DNA of 64,000 bases from Acidobacteriota bacterium (GCA_028874215.1 JAPPLF010000097.1:20004-84003), one strand, 5' to 3'. Shown: positions 53,683 through 63,751, counted from the stretch's first letter. Made by a program: numbers and translations. Notes: generated from the letters alone by a model not told the origin.

Positions 53683-55491
53683 TCAGGCGCCTGAGACAAG
53701 CGAGACACGGACCTGCAGCAACTCAACGGGCACGGAGGGCTTCCGTCCCTGTCGAGGATGGACCGTCAGCTCCAAGGTATTGTTCCCATTTCTCAGCGTA
53801 CCCGGATCCACCTTGTAGCTCAGCCAGCCAGCTTCTTCTTGAAAACCCAGGCCGTAGCCAGCTTCCGTGTACTGCCGGCTGGTTTCCGGGGAAATGTACC
53901 CTTTCGGTGAAGCCGGTTGCGGATTGGAGACCGGCTGGCCGTTGAGTTTCCAGGTGGCCCGTTCCCCGTCGGTTGCGTCTTTCCATTGGGTCAGCACCGT
54001 CGCTGCCGACACGGCATCGGGCTCATCAGCGATGGTCACGGCGAACCGCACGCTACTGGACCCCGACCGGGTGGTAAACACGCGGGGCAACTGGCCGGGT
54101 ATGTTCCGCGTCCTGGAAGGCCGGTCCGGGTCGATGGCATAGAGCTTGTTCTTGCCTGCCAGGGCCTTTGGATCCCCTACCCGAGGCACCGTACCGTAGT
54201 CTTTCGGATCGGTGGGGCCGTGATGGGTGTGCCAATCAAAGAGGTAGATTCCGTCTACTCCCTCTTCCCAAAACCGATGGGAGGCTGCATGGACCGCGGT
54301 GTAGTCAGAGGCGACATCTTCTTCCATCTCGGGATCTCGATGATCAAACTTGGGCCGACCGGTGCGAAAAGGGTGCACCAGACGGTCGAGACAGCCGTAG
54401 ACCGGGATATCGTATCGATGCCCGAGTCGGACCCACTCTTGGATAGGGATGGAAAAGGGCATCAGTCCGGAACCACCAATGATGAGATCCACCCAGAGGT
54501 TGCGGGCCCATGCCTCCGGGTCCAGTCCGGCTGACAGGCTCAGCTCGATGCTGTCCGGTGGGCGGACAGCGAGGAGTATCGGACGTCCCCGCCTTTCCCC
54601 GTAGTGGTCCAGTGTTTGACGGACCTGATGAACGAAGTCGTTCATGACGGGCGTGTTTCGGCGCTGCTCCCCGAGCTTGAAGAACATGCTGTGCCGGCAC
54701 CAGTCGAGTTCCACCCCATCCAGGTCGGAGCGGCGGCAGGCTCCTTCCACCACCTCCAGGTATCGAGCCCGGACCTCGGGGAGCGCATAGTTGTAGCCCG
54801 CCCAAAAACGGGCGTCGCGAGAAGCCATTCCGTTTCGTTCGATGACGTCTGCCAGCGGATGATCTTCCTCCGCCTGACGGCGCAACTCGACGATCTCTTG
54901 GGGGTCATAGAGGTGCTGTTTCTTCTCGATTTCACTGTAGCGTTGAATCCAGGGCAGGGTTTTCTTCTCCCAATGTTGCCTCGAAATGTAACCCAACAGC
55001 AGTTCAGGATGTTTGAGCCTGAATGGGGGCCAGTAGGAGGCTTTTGGAGGGAACAGGGAGGCGTGGATGTCATTCATTCGAATGGAGTAAAAAAACTCCA
55101 TTCCATTCTGGTGCGCGAAGTCGACGACGTGCCTGACCGGATTCGGACCCAGGACTTCGATGTGTCCTGATGGGAACTCCCAGTCGGGCTCGTTGACATG
55201 GGCGCAGTAGAAGATGCTGGCTACGTCGGTTCCCTTCACATAGCTAAGCGTGTTCGCCAGGAATTGGCCGGGTGATTCCAGGGGAATCGGCCACTTGCCG
55301 CCAGCGTAGGCGGGCTGCAGCATGTCACTGCCGTCGTTGTTCCAGAGAACGGGACGCTTTCGCCGTCTTGCCTTCGCTCTTTCGACAGCCGGATTGGATC
55401 CCAGAACGGCAGGGGCGCCGCCGTGGGCAGAAACCGACGAGACCCAGGTTGCGGCAGTCATTTGTTTCAGAAACGTTCGCCGATTCCGCAT
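53683..55491 (-). CDS. Tat-exported glycoside-hydrolase-like TIM-barrel protein, WNNDGSD family (copy 2)
   Basis: 602 residues from ATG 55491 (GAAGGAA upstream). The signal MRNRRTFLKQMTAATW carries the RR-x-FL pair. Family landmarks: RPVLWNNDGSDMLQP, AYAGGKWPIP, FYCAHVNEPDWEFP, EFFYSIRMND, VELDWCRH, VYGCLDRL and WHTHHGPTDP, with a C-terminal beta-sandwich. It has an extra loop near VSNPQPASPKGYISPETSRQ relative to copy 1. It is the last gene of a minus-strand set 62013-53683 together with ALDH, CRTAC1, PHP and copy 3. Confidence 0.75.
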   Translation of the reverse strand: MRNRRTFLKQMTAATWVSSVSAHGGAPAVLGSNPAVERAKARRRKRPVLWNNDGSDMLQPAYAGGKWPIPLESPGQFLANTLSYVKGTDVASIFYCAHVNEPDWEFPSGHIEVLGPNPVRHVVDFAHQNGMEFFYSIRMNDIHASLFPPKASYWPPFRLKHPELLLGYISRQHWEKKTLPWIQRYSEIEKKQHLYDPQEIVELRRQAEEDHPLADVIERNGMASRDARFWAGYNYALPEVRARYLEVVEGACRRSDLDGVELDWCRHSMFFKLGEQRRNTPVMNDFVHQVRQTLDHYGERRGRPILLAVRPPDSIELSLSAGLDPEAWARNLWVDLIIGGSGLMPFSIPIQEWVRLGHRYDIPVYGCLDRLVHPFRTGRPKFDHRDPEMEEDVASDYTAVHAASHRFWEEGVDGIYLFDWHTHHGPTDPKDYGTVPRVGDPKALAGKNKLYAIDPDRPSRTRNIPGQLPRVFTTRSGSSSVRFAVTIADEPDAVSAATVLTQWKDATDGERATWKLNGQPVSNPQPASPKGYISPETSRQYTEAGYGLGFQEEAGWLSYKVDPGTLRNGNNTLELTVHPRQGRKPSVPVELLQVRVSLVSGA

Positions 55492-55657
55492 GTTTCCTTC
55501 ACCTGTTTGGAGGAAAGTGACGCCTTCGCTGGCCGCCGCGCACTCCCCGGATCAAGGCAATAGACGTGATCGTGGAGACGGCAGAGTAGAGACGCCTGCT
55601 ACAGATACTGTGTACGCAATCTCGCCCCAAACCCGACGGTTCCGCTCTGCCACGCCT

Positions 55658-57109
55658 TCAGGAATCGATTTTGGCGCGCCAGTGCACAGACTTCCGAACG
55701 GTCAGCTCGCGCAAAAACTCGATCCCGTGGCCGATGCCCAATCCGCTCCCTTTGAAGGGTTCGGCGGGGGCGCCCGGGGCCTGGCCGCGCTCGGTGTTGA
55801 TCTTGATCATGCCGGCCTTCAGTTTCTCGATGGCAGCCATCGCTCGCGCCGCGCTTTCCGTGCAGACGATGGCCGAGAGCCCGTACTCGGTTGCATTGGC
55901 CCGCTCGATGGCTTCCTCGAAAGAATCCACCTTCACCACCGGGGCCACCGGACCAAACGTTTCCTCATACATCAGGGCCATATCTTCCGTCACGTTGGCC
56001 AGCACCGTGGGGGGATAAAAGAAACCGGGCCGATCGAGCCTGCCGCCCCCCGCCAGCACCTCGGCCCCCACCTGGACCGCGCTGTCGACGTGCTGGCGGA
56101 CCCTTGAGAGCTGAGTCTCGTCGATCATCGGGCCCATCTCGGTCGAGGGATCCAATCCTGGTCCTACTTTGAGAGACCTGGCCGCGTTGACCAGGTTTTC
56201 GACGAAGGCGTCCCGCACGCGAGACTGCACGTAGATCCTTTCCGTCGAAGTGCAGATCTGTCCGGCGTTGGCAAAGGCGCAACGTGCGGCCAGCCGCGCC
56301 ACTGCACGCGGATCCACCGTATCATCGACAATAAAGGCATCGTTGCCCCCGAGTTCCAGAATGACTTTCAGCACCCGCTCTCCGGCGATCCGGCCGATGT
56401 GGCGGCCTACCTGGAGGCTTCCGATAAAGCAGACGATGTCCACGTCCGGGTGGCGGACGATCGGCTCTCCCATGGTTGGACCATCGCCATTCAGGTGATT
56501 GACTGCCCCGGGAGGCAGGTGATCGAAGACCCGCTCGAAAAAAAGCCGGGTGGCCAGAGGGGTCTTCTCTGAACTTTTCAGCACCACCGTGTTGCCGACC
56601 ATCAGGTTGCACACCGCCAGTTCCACGGAGGCGATCACGGGAAAGTTCCAGACGCTGATACAGGCGGCCACGCCCCGTGGCTCCCAGCGCTGAAAGACCA
56701 GATCACCGGCCTGCGAACCCAGGTGGCGCGAGTCCAGGTAGATTCCAATCTCCGCCACTTGGTTGGTCAGGCCCACGCAAGCGTCAAGCTCGGAGTAGGC
56801 CTCGGCCAGGGGCTTACCGTTTTCTCGAGTCAGCAGAGGCGCCACTTCATCCCGGCAGGCCTGCATCTTGCGCGCGGCCGCCCGAAGCTGGACCGCGCGC
56901 GCAGGCGGGGAAAGAGCCCCCCATTCCCGGCCTGCCTCCACGGCTGCCTCTACCGCAGCAGCCGCATCCGCTGGATCACCGCGCGGCACGTCTACGATAT
57001 GATCCAAATTGGAGGGGTCGTGGATGGACAGAGATTCGGTCCCATGGGAGGGGACCGAACGCCCGCCGATCCACTGAGTCTGGGCTGCGGCCACGGCTGT
57101 TGTTTCCAT
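55658..57109 (-). CDS. Aldehyde dehydrogenase family protein
   Basis: 483 residues, the normal length, with WNFP (154-157), the FIGS turn of the NAD(P) site (228-231), catalytic Glu252 in LELGGNDAFIV and Cys286 in NAGQICTST, and the late EETFGPVAP. It resembles succinate-semialdehyde-type enzymes and oxidises an aldehyde to an acid in the cytoplasm. It is the only clearly cytoplasmic enzyme in the 49-62 kb island and sits between exported proteins on the same strand, with 170 bases before and 166 after it. GGAG lies before the ATG. Confidence 0.92.
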   Translation of the reverse strand: METTAVAAAQTQWIGGRSVPSHGTESLSIHDPSNLDHIVDVPRGDPADAAAAVEAAVEAGREWGALSPPARAVQLRAAARKMQACRDEVAPLLTRENGKPLAEAYSELDACVGLTNQVAEIGIYLDSRHLGSQAGDLVFQRWEPRGVAACISVWNFPVIASVELAVCNLMVGNTVVLKSSEKTPLATRLFFERVFDHLPPGAVNHLNGDGPTMGEPIVRHPDVDIVCFIGSLQVGRHIGRIAGERVLKVILELGGNDAFIVDDTVDPRAVARLAARCAFANAGQICTSTERIYVQSRVRDAFVENLVNAARSLKVGPGLDPSTEMGPMIDETQLSRVRQHVDSAVQVGAEVLAGGGRLDRPGFFYPPTVLANVTEDMALMYEETFGPVAPVVKVDSFEEAIERANATEYGLSAIVCTESAARAMAAIEKLKAGMIKINTERGQAPGAPAEPFKGSGLGIGHGIEFLRELTVRKSVHWRAKIDS

Positions 57110-57279
57110 TAGAACTCCGTCGGGACGGGTTGGATATTGACTCCGGCTGAGGCGCCGGCCAGCACACTCTGGTGCGAATTATAACACTGGCATTGAATGA
57201 GTCCGCAACTTTGTCAGAACGGTGTGAGGACGGCCCGGCTTGCAGCCGAAGGGTCCGGCACAAGAGGGTTGCAGGACGG

Positions 57280-58926
57280 TCACTTCTCCGGTTCGGTAAC
57301 GTCCAGGATCTGGTTTGGCAGGACGTTGCGCAGAGTTTGCTGAATCCCCGAAGGCCACTGGATCTCCACACTTTCAATCCGTCCAGCATCTCCCAAGCCG
57401 AAATGAACCCGATGATCGTTTGCGGATTGGTAGCTGGAAGCGCTGCTCACCGTCCAATACTGGGTCAGGCTGCCGGCGCGCAGCTTGACTCGCGCTCCCA
57501 GGCCGAAACGATTGCTCTTCCGGCCCAAGAGCCGCAGCAGAATCCAATTCCGTCGGTTGCCGCCCTGATTCAACAGCAGGCTGGGACGCCCGTTCAGATT
57601 CGAGACCACGATATCCTGGTCGCCGTCGTTGTCGAAGTCCCCGAATGCAGCACCACGGCTCACCAGCGGGGTCTGAAAAATCGTTCCGCTGCTGGTCGAG
57701 ACGTTCTCGAATGCGCCGTTGGCCAGATTCCGTAACAGAAGGGGAGCCTGGGCGTACTTCACGTGGCGCAGGTACAGAGAGACATTGTCCATCACATGGC
57801 TGTTGGCCGTGAAGATGTCTTTCCAGCCGTCGTTGTCGTAGTCGAAAAAACGCGTTCCCCAGCCCGTGTGCGCCAGCGTCATCTGGCCAATGCCGGTGGC
57901 AAAGCGCACATCGGTAAAGCTTCCGTCCCCGTTGTTCTCGAAGATGACGTACATGTCACCGGTCAGGGTCGTGATGATCAGATCGGGATAGGCGTCATTG
58001 TTATAATCCTGAAAATCGACTCCCATTCCTCCAAAGGTGTCGCCATCGCTGTTGTAGGCCACCCCGGCGGCCAGAGCGACTTCAGAGAAACTTCCGTCCC
58101 GGTTGTTTTTGAACAGAAGGCACGGGCTACGATCATTCGCCACGTATATGTCGATCCATCCGTCGAGATCGTAGTCGGCGAAAGCGACCCCTAAACCTTT
58201 GCCTTGCGACTCCCCTATGCCCGAGGGAGCGGAGACATCCGTGAAGGTGCCGTCACCATTGTTTCGATACAGAAGGTCGGAGATCCCACCATAGCGGTCC
58301 GGAATACAGTAGCTGCGATAGCCGGGTCCGGGCTTGCCACAATACGGATTATTGTCGAAATCCCAATCCAGATATCGGACCACATAGAGGTCCAGATCAC
58401 CGTCCCGGTCGTAGTCCAGGAAGGCGGCACTGCTGGACCAATGATGCCCGGCGACCCGAGCTGCGCCCGTAACATCGGTAAAGCGACCGGTCCCCTCGTT
58501 CCGGTACAAGGAATTGCGCCCAAAGCGAGTCACATAGAGATCCACGTCCCCGTCGTTGTCGTAATCACCCGTTGCCACCCCCATCCCATATCCGCTTCCC
58601 GCCATGCCGGCGGAAACCGTGACATCCTGGAAGCCTTCCCCGTTGAGGTTGCGATAGAGACGGTCCGCATAAGCGCCGCTCTTGGGCATCGAAATGGCTT
58701 CCGCCGAAGTGGCTCGCTGGAGGGGAAATCCATTGACCAGGAATAGGTCCAGGAATCCATCCGAATCGAAGTCGAGCACGCCGACACCCCCACCCATGGT
58801 TTCGATCAGGTACTTGTGCTCGGTTGGAGATGCCTGCTGTCTGAAGCTTAAACCCCAGGTTACGCCAGCCTCCCGGTAGACCACCGGAGGGGCTTGTACG
58901 GTGCCGCCCAGGAGGACGGCCGTCAT
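57280..58926 (-). CDS. Exported FG-GAP/VCBS protein with ASPIC/UnbV domain (CRTAC1 type)
   Basis: 548 residues from ATG 58926: seven blades (LDFDSDGFLDLFL, GDYDNDGDVDLYV, ADYDLDGWIDIYV, FDYDNDGWKDIFT), a C-x10-C pair before LLYRN, and the ASPIC/UnbV end (SNRFGLGARVKLR, HRVHFGLGD, EIQWPSG). From this ATG the signal peptide lacks a basic region (MTAVLLGGTVQA). The frame stays open upstream as KKDKVPILL back to a stop, with no ATG, GTG or TTG, only an ATC at 58956 after AGAGAG-like bases; that ATC would give a complete signal peptide. The start is therefore uncertain. Confidence 0.85.
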   Translation of the reverse strand: MTAVLLGGTVQAPPVVYREAGVTWGLSFRQQASPTEHKYLIETMGGGVGVLDFDSDGFLDLFLVNGFPLQRATSAEAISMPKSGAYADRLYRNLNGEGFQDVTVSAGMAGSGYGMGVATGDYDNDGDVDLYVTRFGRNSLYRNEGTGRFTDVTGAARVAGHHWSSSAAFLDYDRDGDLDLYVVRYLDWDFDNNPYCGKPGPGYRSYCIPDRYGGISDLLYRNNGDGTFTDVSAPSGIGESQGKGLGVAFADYDLDGWIDIYVANDRSPCLLFKNNRDGSFSEVALAAGVAYNSDGDTFGGMGVDFQDYNNDAYPDLIITTLTGDMYVIFENNGDGSFTDVRFATGIGQMTLAHTGWGTRFFDYDNDGWKDIFTANSHVMDNVSLYLRHVKYAQAPLLLRNLANGAFENVSTSSGTIFQTPLVSRGAAFGDFDNDGDQDIVVSNLNGRPSLLLNQGGNRRNWILLRLLGRKSNRFGLGARVKLRAGSLTQYWTVSSASSYQSANDHRVHFGLGDAGRIESVEIQWPSGIQQTLRNVLPNQILDVTEPEK

Positions 58927-58993
58927 CAGAAGGATGGGAACCTTATCTTTCTTGATGTTTCAACTCTCTGAGAATCCGCAGTGCCTTCTCCCA

Positions 58994-60091
58994 TCAGAAG
59001 AGATTCGAAATGTGTGGATCGAGCCGCGGACATCCAACCTCAGCGGGGCGCCCCCTTAACCGTGAACCGTCATCCGGACACTGCCGCGGCGGTTCTCCCT
59101 CCCGGCTCAGGTCGATCGGATTGGACCAGGCACGGCCGTCTTCGCCGTCCCACAACTCGATCCGGACGTAACACCCAACGACTCGAGGCCGCTGCCAGTA
59201 GCCCCGATCCAGAAACCGATCGGTCATCTCCGCGACCTTGCCGGGAGTGGCCAGGGCGGAAAGCGGTGCCCGGGCCTCCGTCAGGCACTCGCCCGCTGGC
59301 ACCACCCGGCGGACGCCGAGCCAGGGTGACGAGGCGAACCAGACCGAACGAACGGGCGTGGTCTTCACCCGGATCTCGCCGTCCTCTACCGCGATCTCCT
59401 CGATTCGAGGCCCGGTCGTGGAGTAGAAGCGGCCCTGCCGGATAGCCTCCAAGATTTCGGCGGAAGTCCGAGTCCGCGCCCAGACCATAATCCAAGCTTC
59501 GGCCTGATCACGAAACGGCTGCCGACCCAGGGGTGCAAATGTCAACTCGGGACGGACCCCACTATGCCGGTCGTCGCTGGCCACGCCCCAGAGCCTGTGC
59601 CCTCCGGCCAGCAATTCGTCCCATTGGGCGGTGGAATCGCCACGGCGCCCGTTCCAGTGGTTAGGTGAGTTGAAGATCTCGATTCCCACCAGACCCTTCA
59701 ATCGGGAGATGGCGGCGGAAGAGACGCCACTCAGGGAGGGATGGGAGAGAAAGGGGACTCCACCCTGCTCCAGCACTTCATCGATGACTCGCTGCGGGCT
59801 TGCCATTTGGCTCGTCATACGCTGGATTCCCAGGGCCAGGACCTCAGCTGGAAAAGTCTCCTGCCACGAGACTCCGATCTCGGCACCCGGCAGGACGAGA
59901 ATCTCGCGGGATGGGTGCCCGCTGACATCGGTGACCAGGTTGTGGTCGGTGACGAAGAGGAAATCGTACTCGTGTCGGGCGTACCACTTCGCCAGTTCGT
60001 TCAGGCCGAAGAGACCGTCCGAATTGGTGGTATGGCTATGGACGTTGCCCCGGTACCACTGGCCCGAGCCGTCAAAAAGATGAATCGGCAT
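58994..60091 (-). CDS. PHP-domain metallohydrolase, CehA/McbA type
   Basis: 365 residues, no clear signal peptide. The PHP metal site is seen in YRGNVHSHTTNSDG (about 14-27) and FLFVTDHNLV, then LPGAEIG, FLSHPSLSG and WGVASDDRHS near 165-190. CehA/McbA family enzymes hydrolyse esters, carbamates or phosphoesters. It lies 67 bases from the CRTAC1 gene and 68 from WNNDGSD copy 3 on one strand, pointing to a shared operon. The last 30 residues are arginine/proline-rich and look poorly conserved. Substrate unknown. Confidence 0.85.
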   Translation of the reverse strand: MPIHLFDGSGQWYRGNVHSHTTNSDGLFGLNELAKWYARHEYDFLFVTDHNLVTDVSGHPSREILVLPGAEIGVSWQETFPAEVLALGIQRMTSQMASPQRVIDEVLEQGGVPFLSHPSLSGVSSAAISRLKGLVGIEIFNSPNHWNGRRGDSTAQWDELLAGGHRLWGVASDDRHSGVRPELTFAPLGRQPFRDQAEAWIMVWARTRTSAEILEAIRQGRFYSTTGPRIEEIAVEDGEIRVKTTPVRSVWFASSPWLGVRRVVPAGECLTEARAPLSALATPGKVAEMTDRFLDRGYWQRPRVVGCYVRIELWDGEDGRAWSNPIDLSREGEPPRQCPDDGSRLRGRPAEVGCPRLDPHISNLF

Positions 60092-60159
60092 ATCTCAAAA
60101 CCACCTGCTTCCGAACTGCGAACCCTTCTCGGCCTGACCTAGTTTCAGCGGAAATGATA

Positions 60160-62013
60160 CTAACCGTAGCCGATTCGAATGCGAACATCTACGATCTGTA
60201 CGGGCTCGGCGGGGTCACCCCGAGGGGGAGGTTCGACAGTTACCCGAAGTGTGTTCTTGCCTTTTTTCAAGTTCCGCGGATCGATTTTGAATTCAACCCA
60301 GCCCGCGTCGTCTATCCAACCGACGCCATACCCTCCGTAGCGTTTGACTTTCGCTTCAACGGGCTCGGAAAGGGAGACGCCGTTGAGTTCCCACTTGAAT
60401 CGGCGGCGGTCCGCTCCCTCGGCCCGCTCAAGGTCCCAGCTCGCAATGGCCGGAGGACGGGTCGAATCGGCGGTACTGTATTGAGCCTGCACAAAAACTT
60501 CCGACGCGCTGGTGGGATCATCGGCGATCGTCAGCTGGAAGGTAGCTTCTGACGGACCCGCCTGGGTGGAAAAAGCCCGGGGCAGTTGACTGGCCAGACA
60601 CCCATCGGCCAGACAGCCGAGCCGGGCGTAGCCGGGGTCAATCCGGTAAAGCTTGTTCCGCCGGGCCAGAGCATTCGGGTCTTCTATCGATGGCATCCTG
60701 CCGTAATCTGCAGGATTGGTGGGGCCGTGGTGAGTGTGCCAGTCATAGAGACAGATGCCGTCGGTCCCCGCTTCCCAGAAGCGGTAGCTGGCGGCGTCAA
60801 CGGCTTCGTAGTTGGAAGCCAAGCCTCCTTCCATCTCAGGGTCCCGAACATCCCACTTGGGCCGTCCAGTCTGAAATGGTACGTAGATTCGATCCAGACA
60901 CCCATAGACAGGAACGTCATAACGGTGGCCCAGGGCGACCCATTCTTCGATCGGCATCGTGAACGGCATCCCACCAGAGCCAGCCAGCAGAAGATCGATC
61001 CACCCTTTCCTAGCCCACGTCTCGGGATCCAGGCCCAGAGACAGTGAAAGCTCCAGCGAATCAGGCGTGCGACCGCTGGCCAACAGGATGGGTCGGCCGC
61101 GCCGTTCTCCGTAGTAATCCAGACGCTGGCGCACTTGGTGGACAAAGTCGTTCATCACGGAAATATTGCGCCGTTCCTGCCCCAACTTGAAGAAACCGTA
61201 ATGACGGGCCCAGTCCAATTCCACACCGTCCAGGTCGTAGCGCTCGCAGGCACCTTCAATCACTCGCAGGTAGCGGGCCCTGACTTCGGCACGAGCCCAG
61301 TCATAGCCGCCCCAGAACCACAGATCGCGCGAAGCCACGCCCTCCCGTTGAAACACGTCCTTCAGGGGGTGCGCTGCTTCCGATTGCCTGAGAAGCTCCG
61401 TCTCCTTCTCGGGGTGATACAGCTTCGCCTTCCAACGCTGTTCCTCGATGGGCATGAATCGACCCAGCCAGGGGACAATCTTTTCTTCCCAGTGGGTTCG
61501 TGAGATATAGCCAAGCAGGAGTTCAGGATGGGCCAACTTGAAGGAGGACCAGTATCCGGCTTTCGGAGCGTAACGCGAGCAGTGCACATCGTTCATGCGT
61601 ATGGAATAGAAGAACTCCTTGTGATGTTTGTGGGCGAAGTCGACGACATGCTGGACCGGATTCGGCCCCAACACGTCAATGTATTTTTTCGGGAACTCCC
61701 AATCCGGCTCATTGGTGTGAGCGCAATAGAGGATGGTCTCGACGGGCGTGGCTTCCACAAATCGCAGAGTACCGCCCCAGAACTGCTCGACTGATTCCAG
61801 CGGAGTGGGCCATTTCCCACCAGCGTAAGCGATGGACTGGATGTCGCTGCCATCGTTATTCCAGATGATAGGGCGTTTTTGCTGCCTCGCTTTCGTTCTC
61901 TCGCGAACGAGTTTCGGCTGCAAAAACCGGCTGCGCCCAGCACCCGGAAAAACTGTTGAGGCACACAGGCCAACCCCGCCGATTCCCTTCAGAAAGGCTC
62001 TTCGATTTTCCAT
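60160..62013 (-). CDS. Tat-exported glycoside-hydrolase-like TIM-barrel protein, WNNDGSD family (copy 3)
   Basis: 617 residues from ATG 62013 (GGAAG upstream); a longer frame to 62229 is not used because the RR signal MENRRAFLKGIGG begins here. Landmarks: RPIIWNNDGSD, AYAGGKWPTP, LYCAHTNEPDWEFP, VELDWARH, VYGCLDRI and WHTHHGPTNP. Compared with copies 1 and 2 it has an insertion in the C-terminal sandwich (around IASWDLERAEGADR). It heads the minus-strand cluster and is divergent from the TPR gene at 62126 across 112 bases. Confidence 0.75.
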   Translation of the reverse strand: MENRRAFLKGIGGVGLCASTVFPGAGRSRFLQPKLVRERTKARQQKRPIIWNNDGSDIQSIAYAGGKWPTPLESVEQFWGGTLRFVEATPVETILYCAHTNEPDWEFPKKYIDVLGPNPVQHVVDFAHKHHKEFFYSIRMNDVHCSRYAPKAGYWSSFKLAHPELLLGYISRTHWEEKIVPWLGRFMPIEEQRWKAKLYHPEKETELLRQSEAAHPLKDVFQREGVASRDLWFWGGYDWARAEVRARYLRVIEGACERYDLDGVELDWARHYGFFKLGQERRNISVMNDFVHQVRQRLDYYGERRGRPILLASGRTPDSLELSLSLGLDPETWARKGWIDLLLAGSGGMPFTMPIEEWVALGHRYDVPVYGCLDRIYVPFQTGRPKWDVRDPEMEGGLASNYEAVDAASYRFWEAGTDGICLYDWHTHHGPTNPADYGRMPSIEDPNALARRNKLYRIDPGYARLGCLADGCLASQLPRAFSTQAGPSEATFQLTIADDPTSASEVFVQAQYSTADSTRPPAIASWDLERAEGADRRRFKWELNGVSLSEPVEAKVKRYGGYGVGWIDDAGWVEFKIDPRNLKKGKNTLRVTVEPPPRGDPAEPVQIVDVRIRIGYG

Positions 62014-62125
62014 TTTTGCTTCCGATTCCCAGATCTCGGACATCAGGTGGTTACAGGACGACTTATTGTGAGGCAACGCCGCCCGTTCATTCTTGCAGAT
62101 CTGGTCAGTATAATTTTCCGCAGCG

Positions 62126-63751
62126 ATGATGATCGGCCTTCGTTTATTTGTCCTGGCCTCGATTCTTCCAGTGTCACCATTCCCCCCGAACCTGGAAGGG
62201 GCTGTCCCTCTGTTCGACAACTTGGGCACCCATCATCACCCTGTCACCACTACCTCACCCCTGGCCCAACGCTACTTTGACCAGGGCCTCCGACTCTATT
62301 ACGCCTTCAATAACGACGAAGCGCTCCGGTCTTTCCAGCAGGCGGCTCGGCTGGACCCGAACTGTGCCATGGCCTATTGGGGGATCGCCTTGGCCCTGGG
62401 CCCAAATATCAATATGCCCATGACGCGGCAGGGAGAAGATACGGCCTACCGGGCGATCCAAATCGCGGAGTCGCTATCGAACGCTGCCAGCGAACGGGAG
62501 CGTGCATACATTGCCGCTCTTGGTCGACGATACTCACATCAAGGCGGAGGCGACCCGGCGGTGCGCGGGAGATCCTACGCGGCTGCCATGCGAGACCTGG
62601 CCAACCGATTTCCTCGGGATCCGGACGCGGGCACTCTATTCGGCGGAGCACTGCTCAATTTGCGTCCCTGGGATCAGTGGACGCCCGACGGCAGACCTCA
62701 ACCGGGCACGCTCGAAGCCGTGGCGACGCTGGAAGGCGTATTGCAGCTCAATCCGAATCATCCGGGAGCCAACCACTACTACATCCATGCCCTGGAGGCC
62801 TCTCCCTATCCGGAAAAGGCACTTCCGGCGGCGGAACGCATTGACGAGTTGATGCCGGGAGCCGGCCACCTTGTTCATATGCCCTCTCATATTTACTTTC
62901 GCCTGGGGCGATACGCAGAGGCCGTCGAGAGCAGCAGACGCGGCGCCGCGGTTGATCGGGAGTACATTCGAAAATGGAACCCGCAAGGAAATTATCGGGA
63001 GATGTTTTATCCTCATAACATCTATTTCGAGTGGGCGGCCCTGATGATGGAAGGCCGCAGCACCGAAGTTCTTCGTGCGGCGGGAGACCTTTCTGAGATT
63101 TACTCTTACGAGACGGCTCGGAACAGACCCTTTGTCGAATTCTTCATGCCAGTCTTCCTTTTTTCGTTGGCACGCTTCGGGAAGTGGGACGATATCCTAC
63201 GGCAACCCCGTCCCCCCAATGAACTCAGATACCTGACCGGCATGTGGCACTACGCCCGAGGATTGGCGCTCGCAGCAAGAGGACAACCCAACAAGGCATC
63301 CTTCGAGAAAGAACGTTTGGCCGATATAGCGGCAACTGTTGCCTCGCGCGTGCCCCTGGTCGGTAATTCTCCTGCCGTGTTACTCCGTTTGGCATCCACC
63401 GTCCTCACTGGAGAACTGGCTGCCAGACGGGGCGGGACGGAGGATGCGGTCCACCACCTTCAAGAGGCGGTGCAACTTCATGATCAACTCCGCTATGACG
63501 AGCCTCCGGCTTGGTACTATCCCGTGCGACAGGCCTTGGGAGCAGTTCTGCTGGCAGCCGGCCGTGCGCAGGAGGCCGAGCAGATTTACCGGGACGATCT
63601 TGAGAAGCATCCACGCAACGGCTGGTCTCTGTTTGGACTGGCAGAGTGCCTGCGAGTTCAAGAAAAAGATGAGGAAGCCGCCGCAGTGGACGTGGAGTTC
63701 CGCAAGGCATGGGCTCGCGCCGATGTGACGCTTGAGGCATCGCGATTCTGA
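62126..63751 (+). CDS. Exported TPR-type protein
   Basis: 541 residues with a signal segment (MIGLRLFVLASILPVSPF). A helical-repeat body begins HHHPVTTTSPLAQRYFDQGLRL and contains AYWGIALALGPNIN, GANHYYIHALEASPYPEKAL and HMPSHIYFRLGRYAEAV. The last pattern, with HxxSHxY, is characteristic of a TPR subfamily frequent in Acidobacteriota and Bacteroidota whose histidines may bind metal. No known catalytic domain. It is divergent from the WNNDGSD cluster and may share its regulation. Confidence 0.8.
   Translation: MMIGLRLFVLASILPVSPFPPNLEGAVPLFDNLGTHHHPVTTTSPLAQRYFDQGLRLYYAFNNDEALRSFQQAARLDPNCAMAYWGIALALGPNINMPMTRQGEDTAYRAIQIAESLSNAASERERAYIAALGRRYSHQGGGDPAVRGRSYAAAMRDLANRFPRDPDAGTLFGGALLNLRPWDQWTPDGRPQPGTLEAVATLEGVLQLNPNHPGANHYYIHALEASPYPEKALPAAERIDELMPGAGHLVHMPSHIYFRLGRYAEAVESSRRGAAVDREYIRKWNPQGNYREMFYPHNIYFEWAALMMEGRSTEVLRAAGDLSEIYSYETARNRPFVEFFMPVFLFSLARFGKWDDILRQPRPPNELRYLTGMWHYARGLALAARGQPNKASFEKERLADIAATVASRVPLVGNSPAVLLRLASTVLTGELAARRGGTEDAVHHLQEAVQLHDQLRYDEPPAWYYPVRQALGAVLLAAGRAQEAEQIYRDDLEKHPRNGWSLFGLAECLRVQEKDEEAAAVDVEFRKAWARADVTLEASRF

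Noticed and set aside
62014..62229. 72-codon N-terminal extension of WNNDGSD copy 3
   Set aside because: It runs into the divergent promoter region and the start of the TPR gene; the RR signal peptide begins at 62013.
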